From the NCBI RefSeq assembly GCF_028640845.1, contig NC_080540.1, forward strand, positions 158,990,438 through 159,054,437: a stretch of 64,000 bases of DNA, written 5' to 3'. The translations under genes were made by a program, and so were the position numbers. Of the stretch, positions 34,215 to 46,200 are shown piece after piece. Source of the DNA: Ahaetulla prasina (Eukaryota > Chordata > Lepidosauria > Squamata > Colubridae). The notes below the pieces were generated by a model. It was not told where the DNA came from. It did no database searches and saw only the letters and a list, made by a program, of their open reading frames with translations. Positions within the stretch are counted from its first letter, which is position 1, and each line of letters starts with the position of its first letter.

Positions 34215-37200
34215 TTTATTTACACAAAATGACAGTATACACAGCAAACGAGATAACTATGCTGGATTTCATATCACAGACAACTAGTCAAACACTTCCC
34301 AAGGGTTTAGGACTGCGTGATGTATTGGTGAATTATTATTATTATTATTATTACTACTACTACTACTACTATTACTACTACTACTACTATTATATTCTGT
34401 GGGTTCCGTAATAATTGAGGCTCCACAGATGTTCACACATAACGTTTATTTTAACTCACAGAGACCAGCAACAACCAGCAGACCAGGCCTGCTTTGACAG
34501 CCCTCTTTTTATTCAGCTCCAAAAGCGGGAGCCAATCAGAACAGAACAAGAAACCATCTCCACCACTAGGGGCCGCCACTGCCGGTGCAGGACATAGCAC
34601 TTCTTTCCCCCTAGCTTGCACAATCGTAATCCTGGAGATACGCTGGGCGCCGCTTGATTCGGCTGGACCTTCGTGGCTCCGTTGTAGCCATGGTCACTGG
34701 CTGACCCAACTCCTCAGCCTCTTCTGTGGGGGATGTCTCCGGCCCAGGGACCCCTAGCCCCTCCACCGGCAGAGCAGACAAGGCTTCCTCTCGGTTATCA
34801 GGTACAGGGGCTGGGCATCTTATTCCCTTGTAGCTTAGCTCCTCTGCCCAGGATGATTGGGTTGGGCTACCTCCTGGCTCTTCCTGAGTGCCCCACTCTG
34901 GCAGCTGCCCATCCCCAACCTGACGCCGGGCCCTGAGCTGGTCACAATGTCTGCGCCACACTCTACCCTCATCTAACTCGACCCTGTATGAGCACGGGCC
35001 GGTGATTCCCACGATCTTTCCTGGGAACCATAGGGGGTGGCCGCTGTAATTCCGGGCATACACCGCCTCCCCCACATCAAATCTCCTGTTTGCCCCCATG
35101 GAGTCCAATGGCTGACTAGGTGAGTATTGGGGGTGCAATCTATCAAGTGTGGTCCTCAAACGCCTGCCCATGAGTAACTCTGCTGGGCTCTTATTCGTAA
35201 GTGGGCACGGTGGAAGGTCTGGAGAGTGAAATGCGGGCAGTGCAGAAAAGAGAGGAGACGACAGGCAATGCTGTGCTTGGACTACAGATGGATAAAATGT
35301 CTTATTTCCTTAGGTTTCAAAATTTGGAAGAAGTGGACCAAGAAGACTTGAGAGATGTTGTGACTAAATTGTTGGGAGAATTTCTTGGGAGAAGTGTTGA
35401 TTTCATGAATTGGGATGTGGATCGAGTTTATAGAGTTAATTAGCAATATGCACGCACGCATGCAGTTCCCAGAGAGGTTCATGTCAAATTTGTGAGAAGA
35501 GGCGAGATGAAATTCTTAGAAAACATAGGAGTGGGGCACTGATTTACAGGGGCAGGAGATAGCCATTCTGAGGCAGATTCCCAGACAGGTACGTGAAAAA
35601 GAAAGAAATATTATTTTTGTCAAGCAAATTGTACCAGAAGGAGTGGGCTTCAGATGGCTGATGCCAGAGGATTGATGATTTTCGGGAGGGCATTACGAAA
35701 AAATCAGTACAATTATGGAGGCTACGGCCTATGTGGAGGAACACAAAGCCTTCCTGGAATCAGATGACCCAGGAATTGAAGAAGGGGAGGTTATAGATCA
35801 TGGGGCTGAAGCGGCTGGCGCTGTTGCGGCCCTGGAGTTGGGTCAGGCTGAACCCAGAGTTCTGAGATCCAAAACTAGGAAGTGATAAAGATATTTGGGA
35901 TTGTGTTGGTTTTCCTTATTCTCTTTTGTACGATATTCTGTTTATTCTTGACTCTTCTTTATTACGTATTTAAAATTTGCAAACTTTGCTACTTCGTGTC
36001 ACCTGCTTGCCTTATGGCTGTTGTATGTGTTAAAAAATTTGAGTAAAATTCTTATTTTAGATAAGAAAAATGAAAATTTACCATACCTGATATGTATTTG
36101 TATAAACCTTTTTTGACTAATAAAAACTTTTTGAACAAAAAAAAAAAGAACTTTTGAGATGACTCTGTCCAAGCCAGACATTCTAGCAATGTCACAAGCA
36201 GTAACGGGAAAGGCGGAACCGTCAATCAGAAAAACATGGGACGCTGGAGCCGGGTCTTCCACCTTGGTCATCAATGGGCAACGGCTCAGCGCGTCAGCAT
36301 GGCCCAAATGTTTCCCAGGCCTATAGACCAGGGAATAGGAATAAGCTGCCAGGAACACCGACCATCTGGTCATTCTTGGTGATAGTACTTGCGGAGTCTG
36401 TCTATCCCCAGCCAAAATCCCCAACAGCGGCTTGTGATCTGTAACAAGTTCAAACGGGCGACCGTAGAGATACTCATGGAACCGCTTGACCCCCGCAACC
36501 AACGCCAATGCTTCTTTATCCAACTGTGAGTAGTTGCGTTCCGCGGCAGCCAAGGTTCGAGAAAAGAATGCAATCGGGGCTTCCGACCCGTTGGTGCAGG
36601 ACATAACAACTACTACTGTTATTTTCCATCCTCTTTCCTTTGCTTCATGATTGTTTCCTAAAATCCACATAAAAGAAGCTTGGCAGGACTCACCATTCAT
36701 ATTTGTGGTTTAGTGCCATGAGCAATCCTAGGTTATCAAAGGTGCAAAGTGACATGATCAGAAAGCAAGGAGAACAGCCTTTCTTTGTTTGGAATTGGAA
36801 GTAGTAAACTGGTTTATTCCAGTATTCTTAACAGGATTACAGGAATAGGCCAGATAACCTTGTTGGCTCAAGGCACTGGCCCATTTAGCTGATATGCGTA
36901 TATCTCTCCTATCACTATTTGCGTAAGAACCACATTCAAAGGTCCAGAATCAGGAGCAGAGAAGATAAATGGAAACTGAGGGAAGGTTGGGGCCAAAAAA
37001 AAAAGAGAGAGAAGTAAACAGATTTTTCAGGAACCCTGACAAAAAGACAGAAATGTTCTAGCACACAGAAGGCATGTATCTCAAATAAGGAGGTTCATTG
37101 CTATCAGATGGATTACTGAACAAAGAAATAGGACTGCCAACTGTTGAGCTGAAAACACTGCTGACCCAGTGGGCTGAATCTGTCCTTAGAATATAATAGT

Positions 37201-40200
37201 GGACAGGGAAATGGTACATGGCAGAGGATCTGATGTGAGACCAGCCTATAACATTTTCACTGCCTCACTGCCTTTTTCTTTGGTCTTTTGACTATGTCAC
37301 ATTCTTTCAGCATGGCAGAGCCCAGAATAGGGAAGGGGCAAAGTCTATACAGCCAGTCTTCTCCCATGAATGTACTTGTTAGCCATCCCTTCAATACATG
37401 TATGTGGCCTACAAGCTTCTAGCATGTGCCTTTAAAAAAAAAAGTTGATGGCTTTATTGAGACCATTCATTCATCCACCTGACAATAGTTCACATTTCTG
37501 GATGTTTTACATTGGTGTAGAAATCCAAACAATAAAACATGACTAGGAGAGGAGATTGACTTTTTATGGGGATAAGAATCAGGCTGAGCATACTTTCCAC
37601 CCACAGATTCGTATTTTGGGACCAGCTGGCTTGAAACGGATCACTGACACAGTATACTTTCCACAATCCCCTTATGTCTATGGCACATTGTAGCCTATAT
37701 TGTTTTAGCTTTCCTCGGCCTGCATTTTTCAGGATGCTTTGCTCTGCTTCAGATTCTTAAACTGAAGAATGGCATTGTCCAAGGGCTTCATCTTCCATTT
37801 GAAGGCAGTTGAGGAATGATGAAAATATTTCACCTAATTTTTATAAGATTACTGTAATATCATAAAAGGGACATGCAAATCTCACTACTTTTAACCCAAA
37901 TATGGACAGACTTCGGCTTTAAGTCCCAAAGGTGCTTTTTCAAACTGGATTTTCTTTCTTTAAGTTGCTGACTTAAAGGACTGAAGAACTGAAGAAGCTT
38001 CTTGGATGAGAAGTGAAATGTCTTCAAGGAAAAAAACAAAGAAAGTCCAGTTGCCTTTTGAAAAAGCACCTTTGGGACAATTATGACCTGCATGACTGAG
38101 AATCTCCATAAATCTTCAGCTCTAGGGATAGAATGCGCTTAAGCCCCATATTTCAAGCTGTCAGAGCCTCTCCAACAGCATCACCAAATTAATTTCCCAT
38201 CACTTTGAAGGGGTAACATGTACATTAAAATAGGTTTCACAGTGTTTAAAAAAAAATCTACTTGACAAGTCACCCAAAACAGAACCTCCTCGCCCATGTC
38301 CATGATTTAACTCCAACCATTTTGCATTATCACCAAGCCCACTTTCACCCTTTGCTGTCCCTCCCTCTGCAAAATTACCACCCATATCCATTGACAGGAC
38401 TCTGCTTGAACCTAGGCAACACAAGCAATGCTGACTTACCAGTGGTGAAATTCAATTTTTTTTACTACCGGTTCTGTGGGCATGGCTTGGTGGGCATGGT
38501 GTGGCTTGGTGGATGTGGCAGGGGAAGGATACTGCAAAATCTCCATTCCCACTACACTCCAGAGGAAGCATATTGCAAAATCCCCATTCCCATCCCACTC
38601 TGGGGCCAGTCAGAGGTGGTATTTGCTGGTTCTCTGAACTATTCAAAATTTCCACTACCGGTTCTCCAGAATCTGTCAGAACCTGCTGGATTTCCCCCCT
38701 GTGACTTACCATTGTAAACACAACTGCACCCAGAACAGCATAAATCGCCTGGAGCCATGGCACCTGCAGAGAAAGGGACAGAGCTTTGGGGTCAACCTAA
38801 TAAGACAGAATGTAATATAACCTATGTGAAACATCCAAATGGCTGCTGAAAGAAGGAAGGTTTAGTTGATTCCCAAATAATGAAGAAGAAGAAGAATTCT
38901 TTATTGGCAAAGTGTGATTGGACACACACAAGAAATTTGTCTCCAGTGCATTATCCAAAATAGAAATGTTTCTGGAAGAAGGAAAAGAATCAAGTGAACA
39001 TAATGATAGGTAGCCTTCTGGGTGAAAAATAATAGGGAAGCAGATTCTAACTACCCCTAAATATTATGGGGAGCAGATGCTAACTACCTCTAAGAGTATC
39101 TCAAAGGTAGAAGTTTGTGGCAGTGGAGTATTCTTCTTGAAATGGTTGCAAAGCTCTCTCCTTCACCAGCACAGCAAACAGAGTTAGGGATGTTGTGGGT
39201 TGAGGCCTTGATGAGACCATTATCTTTCTAGTCATTCAATTATTCTGCCTTGCAGGAAGCTGGGACCTCCTTATGGACTTGTGTGCCTGCAGAATTTCAC
39301 TGGTGACCTTCTCATCCAAGCTAATGGGACAAATATCGGACATAAATACAATCGAGAGAGGCCAGTGATATTTTACGAGAAGAGTCCTCCATTCCTCTAC
39401 CCGTACCTTATGCCACCAAACTCCAAATTTTGGGCTTAGATAACTTAGAACTACACTGACTTCAGTCTGACCTAAGCATAGTACATAAAATTATCTGCCA
39501 CAATGTCCTACCTGTCAATGACTACTTCAGCTTCAACCACAACAATACACAAGCAAATAATAGATACAAACTCAAGGTAAACTACTCCAAACTCGATTGC
39601 AGAAAATATGGCTTCAGCAACAGAGTGGTCAACGCCTGGAATGCACTACCTGACTCTGTGGTTTCTTCCCCAAACCCCCAAAACTTTAACCTTGAACTGC
39701 CTACTGTTGACCTCAGCTCATTCCTAAGAAGTCTGTAAGGGGCGTGCATAAGTGCACCAACGTGCCTACCGTCCCTGTCCTAATATTCATTTTTACTTAT
39801 TCTTTTCATATATTCAAATTATGTTTATACTTTTACCTGTTATCTTATATATGCTTGACAAATAAATAAAAATTAATTAATTAATTAATTAATTGAAGGC
39901 TACAATTTTCAGTATCTAGTCCCTACTATTTCTATCACTGTGTAACTTTCTGTGAACATATATGTGTAATTAAGGAGCTTCAGTGTTTTCATATGGGGAG
40001 ACTAATTAAAAAGCACCATTAAATTTACTTTGGGCCTGAATAATTCAGACATGCAAGCAGTATTATTTTTCCCATTTTTGCTTCTGTTAATATTTAAGAT
40101 GACTGTATGACCGGAATGTTATAAATTTTTATATAGCTGATAACATCTCATTTGTACATTATCCGGCCTCATGTAGATGACGGAAGCTTACATTCCCCAC

Positions 40201-43200
40201 AATCAGATTTTGAATAGTTATCAGTTTTTAGAATTACCATGTTCAAATAAAGGGGGGGGGGTGTTGTTGGTTTGTGTCTGTGTATTGTAAAAACCTTTTG
40301 TTGTTTTCTATAGGGACACTAAAAGGATCTGCATAGATCACATGGTAAAGCTTTTTTTAGCTTGTTGCACTGTTAGGCAGCAAATGTAAATGGGGGAATC
40401 ACATGAGTGAAGCTCCTTTATATAAAGAATCTTTCTAGCAAGATTTATTTAAAGTCAAAGACCAAATAAAAATGGGAATTGCTACCTTTTCACGTAGAAA
40501 TCACATTAAGAAAGAGGACAACTTTCTCTAGGTCGAGCTAGTTCACTGTATCCTGTCTGTTTCTCAACCTCCATTCTTGAATGCATTCAAGCATACCATT
40601 CATCATCTTGTGATCGATTGGAACTAACTTCACCTCATGATCTGCTCTAATCTGCAGACTTGCCCAAAGTTACAATTGTGACCGGGAAAAACAATAAGAG
40701 AACAAGAATGTGCTGAAAACCATTTGGAGAAGATGGAATATTGAAATGAAACTCTTGACATACACAATTTTGTAAACAATCATTTTCACCACCTTCAACA
40801 TTCCAGGGAAAGAAAACAATGCATTTTTATCTAGCCATTTTTTGTTTTCTTGGTAGCCTTACCTATCAGAGTTTTAGACGTTAGGCAAATTAAGACATAG
40901 AGAGGTCCAAGATCAGAGGGATTAGATACTCTGAGGACCAGGCTAAAAACTGTTGCTAACTCCCAACTTGTCTGCTGCTTCCTCTGAAGGGCAGCATTTC
41001 TCCATACTGAATAGAATAGAATAGAATAGAATAGAATAGAATAGAATAGAATAGAATAGAATAGAATAGAATAGAATAGAATAGAATAGCAGAGTTAAAA
41101 GGGACCTTGGAGGTCTTCTAGTCCAACCCCCTGCTTAGGCAGGAAACCCTACACCACTTCAGACAAATAGTTATCCAACATCTTCTTAAAAATGTCCAGT
41201 ATTGGAGCATTCACAACTTCTGGAGAACTGGTGGGTTTCTACCGGTTCGCCCTGGATTGGGCAAGCTAGTAGCAGCGGCAGTGTGAGGCTCCGCCCACCC
41301 ACCCAGATGCTTCTGCACATGTGCAGAAGTGTCGCGTGAGTGAGCACTCACGAGCGAACCTGTAGTGACAGGTTTTAAAACCCGTCCCTGTTCCACTGAT
41401 TAATTGTTCTAACTGTCGGGAAATTCCTCCTTAGTTCTAAGTTGCTTCTCTGTTTTAATTCTAACAAATGAAAAGGAAAGCCGATCACACTCAATGGCTT
41501 GGATATGGTGAAAGGAGTTGGTAAATGCTATTTCCAATCCATCAATTGTTTTTTTAATGGACATCCATGGGGAGAAGAAGAAGAAATTGTTTCTCCCAGA
41601 ACTCGAAAATCCCAGCAATAAAATAGTGTAACTCTTTTCTCCCACACCTTGTCAGAAGCCTATGGGGGGGGTTTGTTTTTTTTAAAGATAATAGCAATAG
41701 CTCTTAGACTTATATACCACTTCACAGTGCTTTACAGCCCTCTCTAAGCGGTTTACAGAGTCAGCCTATTGCCCCCAATAGGGTCCTCATTTTACCCACC
41801 ACGGAAGGATGGAAGGCTGAGTCAACCTTGAGCCTGGCGAGATTTGAACTGCTGAACTGTTAATAGTGGATATTACAAAATACTCCCACTGCAAATGACG
41901 TCTTCTGCTGCAGCAGAATGATAACAACAGAAGAATGTGAATGGAAGTTCAAAATGGTTTCCAGTGGGAAACAATTAGCGATGACAAATGATCCCAGCCA
42001 ACAAAGCTAATGGGAAGCCCAGCCCAGCCAAAAAACAAGCAAACAAAGTATGCCTATCAAAGGGACCTCACCACGTAGACCAGCACAAGATAAGTTTACA
42101 CACACATACAAACCCTTTTTTTTCCCTCCCATCAATATTTCTCAATATCTAGAAGGCTCCTGTGGTAACAAATGGTAGAATGAAAACTCTGTTGTTGAAG
42201 AGATACTAACCTGCCTCCATTCTACCCATTTCTTTCCCTCTCACAAATAAATTTTTTTTTTTTTTTTTTTTTTGTTTACATTTATACCCCGCCCTTCTCC
42301 GAAGACTCAGGGCGGCTTACAATGTATAGGGCAATAGTCTCATTCTATTTGTATATATTTACAAAGTCAACTTATTGCCCCCCCAACAATCTGGGTCCTC
42401 ATTTTACCTACCTTATAAAGGATGGAAGGCTGAGTCAACCTTGGGCCGGGCTCGAACCTGCAGTAATTGCAGGCTTTGTGTTCTTAATAACAGGCCTTAC
42501 CAGGCAGAGCTAAACCGGCCCATATTTGCCTCATGAGCAACTCAAAACTAAACGCAACCCAGTGACAAAATCTGCTGCTGCCAAAGTGATAACAGGGCCT
42601 GAAACACAGGTAATTGTTATGGCAAAACAAACTGAGATAAGGCTTGGGAGGAAATTACGGTTAGAACATTTAATCAGTGGAACGGCTTGCCTCCCGAAGT
42701 TGCAGGTGCTCCAACACTGGAGATCGGACAACCATTTGTCTGAAATGGTATAGGGTTTCCTGTTTCCTTGAGGAGGGGGTTGGACTAGAAGACCTCCAAG
42801 GTCCCTTCCAACTCTGTTATTCCATTATTCTGTTACTGAGCGAGAATATATAGAAAAGATACCAGACAATTAAAGGTAAAGGTTTCCCTCGCACATATGT
42901 GTTAGTCGTTCCCAACTCTAGGGGGCAGTGCTCATCTCCGTTTCAAAGCCGAAGAGTCAGCGCTATCCGAAGACGTCTCCATGGTCATGTGGCCAAAGGC
43001 GCACGGAACGCTGTTACATTCCCACCAAAGGTGGTCCCTATTTTTTCTACTTGTATTTTTTACTTGCTTTCGAACTGCTCGGTTGGCAGAAGCTGGGACA
43101 AGTAACGGGAGCTCACCACATTACGCGGCACTAGGGATTCGAACCGCTTGACTGCTGATCTTTCAATCAACAAGCTCAGTGTCTTACCCACTAAGCCACC

Positions 43201-46200
43201 GCGTCCCAACACCAGACAATTAGCAGCCCCCAAAACAAAACAGAACGAAAGATCAGCAGAAGATTCCAATAGGGTTTTTTTTTAACTCATCTGTACTTTC
43301 CTGTCTTAAGCAAGATATTCCAAAATTGTTTACCACCTCCATATGATAACTGACACTTTTCCTTTTGGCTGACAATCTGTCCCAAGTCTTCTGCCTTATA
43401 CTAGCTATGCCAGCAGCAGTTGTGATGAAAGCAAACATTTTAAAAAATAGAGGAGAAAAATAACTCAACCCTAAAGTGTCTAGTGACAAAGGAGAAAAGA
43501 AATGATTTCCCTTCAAGTATCTAGTGAGATTCACATTATTGAACCATGTTTCCTTTCTGTAGTTTGATTAGTGAAGGTAATGCAGATATGGAAAATTAAC
43601 ATACTGAAAAAATTTAAGATACAGGTAGTCCTCAACTTACGACCACAATTGAGGCCAAAATTTATGTTGTTAAGTGAGAAACTTGTTAAGTGAGTTTGGC
43701 CCCATTTTATTACTTTTCTTAGCACATTTGTTAAGTGAATCACTGCAGTTGTTAACATTAGTAACACCGTCGTTAAGTGAATCTGGTTTCCCATTCAAAT
43801 AACTTGTCAGAAGGTCACAAAAGGTGATCGCATGCCCCCAGGACACTGCAGCCATCATAAATATGAGTCAATTGCCAAGCATCTAAGTTTTATTCAGGTG
43901 ACCATGGGGATGCTGCAACGGTCAGAACTGTGAAAAATGATCACAAGTCCCTTTTTTTCAGCGCCGTTGTAACTTCAAACGGTCACTAAGCGAACTGTTG
44001 TAAGTCGAGGACCACCTGTAGTGGGGGGGGGGTTTTTGCTTCTAACTAAATTGCATCACTGGGCATAGAAAGATAGTTCTGCACCTCCTCTGCTACTAGA
44101 CGTGGCAAAATAACACTTTTGGTATATATGCATATATGGATTTGGTTGGCAAAAATAGGAAACTTACATAATGGAAAGGAAGCATAATAGCCAGAATGAT
44201 CCCACTAAACAGCAGCACCATCAGCATCACAAAGAGCACCCCCTGGCAAGACGTAAAATCATACTGTGGGAGAAAACAAGGGGACATTAGTGTAAGATGC
44301 ATGGATTAACTTGAAAGTCCCTTAGCTCCTGGATAGCCTAAGTCAGTGGCCCCCAACCAGTGGCGGGGTTTCAAATTTTTTTACTACCGGTTCTGTGGGT
44401 GTGGCATGGTGGGCGTGGCATGGCATGGTGGGTGTGACATGGCATGGTGGGTGTGGCTTGGTGGGTGTGGCAGGGGAAGGATACCCTAAAATCTCCATTC
44501 CCTCTCCAATCCAGGGGAAGGATACTGCAAAATCCCCATTTCCTCCAGATCAGCTGGGAATTGGGAGGCAGAGAGTAGATGGGGACGGGGCCAGTCAGAA
44601 TTTTTACTAGCGGTTCTCCGAATTACTCAGAATTTTCGCTACTGGTTCTCCAGAACTGGTCAGAACCTGCTGAAACCCACCTCTGCCCCCAGTCTTTTGG
44701 GCACCAGGGACTGGCTCCATGGAGAGAGGTTTTTCCACAGACCGGAGGGGGCGTGGCTTCGCTTGTTTGCACAGTCTGGTTTCTGGCATGTCACGGACCA
44801 GGGAGTTGGGGATCCCTGGCCTAAGTAATACGTACATCTGCCTTTCCCAAATTAATATTTACCAGGCACATTGAATCTGCTACCTTAGAGCACCAATGAA
44901 GTTGATTATACAATGAATCTTCAAGTCACAAGATTGAGGGGGCTCCCATAAATGAATTTAAAAATCCCCAATATCTGCTGCTTTGTTTAACACCCATATG
45001 GAACATACCACCACTTTTTATAGCCTTTGCTACATGTTCTCTGAACGATGTATATTATATATCAGGGGTCTCCAATCTTGGCAACTTTAAGCCCGGCGGA
45101 CTTCAACTCCCAGAATTCTGGGAGTTGAAGTCCGCCGGGCTTAAAGTTGCCAAGGTTGGAGACCCCTGTTATATATTGTATATTCCCTTTTATGTTATCT
45201 ATAAACTCCAACACAGCCCTCCATACTGATTGGATCAGATCAGATCAAGAGTAGCTCTCAATGCAGCACGAACTCAGCCCTTCCAAACAACAGAGAATGT
45301 TTGATTTGCAATATGGAAAGGGCAAAAGACTCTTAAATTACTCTACTATATATATATATATATTTGCTGTTCCTGCCTGATAAAGCCCTTCTGAATGAGT
45401 GATGATATACAGTGGGTGTTTTTTTTTTTAAACTTGTTATACTGTTTGAAGAGGTCTTAAATGGCATTTTCCCCCCCTCCATCTAAAAAGTTGCCGATTA
45501 ACTTCATTCCCAGTTTGGAGAAAAATTCATTTTAACTTTTTAGTTGGCAATTCTTGAGCCAATTCTCAAATTTGGATAGGGAGAGGGGAGAGGGGCAAGT
45601 CTAATTCCTTGGAAAAGTTGCTTCTCGAGGCCACCATTACCTGCATGAGAGAAGAAGCAATGTAAGTTTGCTCAATGATGTAAGTTCTAAAGCAGAGTTC
45701 TAAACCTCAGCAACTTTCAGAATCTTCAACACATGTTAAAAGCTGTTGAGGTGGAGAAACATGGCTCCAGAGCAGGGGTAGTCAACCTTTTTATGCCTAC
45801 TGCCCACTTTTGTATCTCTGTTAGTAGTAAAATTTTCTAACCGCCCACCGGTTCCACAGTGATGTGCCATGTACCGCCGTCTGCGCATGCCTCTTGCACA
45901 TCGTGGATTGGGTTGGGTGGGGGCTCCGGCTACCAGCTCTGCTTGTCTGTTACAGCTGGGTGGTGTGGGGGGAGTTGCGCGAGCTATTCTGGGATGAGGC
46001 TCTTTTGTTTGCAGTCGCACTATAGGGCCATTTAGTTTCACTTACGTAATGTGAACTAAACTTACGCACGGGCGATACAAATAGTATATTTTCAGAAATT
46101 TAAATTGTCACAGGGAATTTTATGAAAACCTAATGAAAATGTTTTTAAATAATGCTATGAATTTTTTTTTAAGTTAATTAAATTAAAAAAAAGGAAAGTG

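Noticed and set aside
41009..41088. Regular short repeats considered as a CRISPR-like or satellite array
   Set aside because: Pure 5-bp AATAG units without spacers, attached to a LINE tail.
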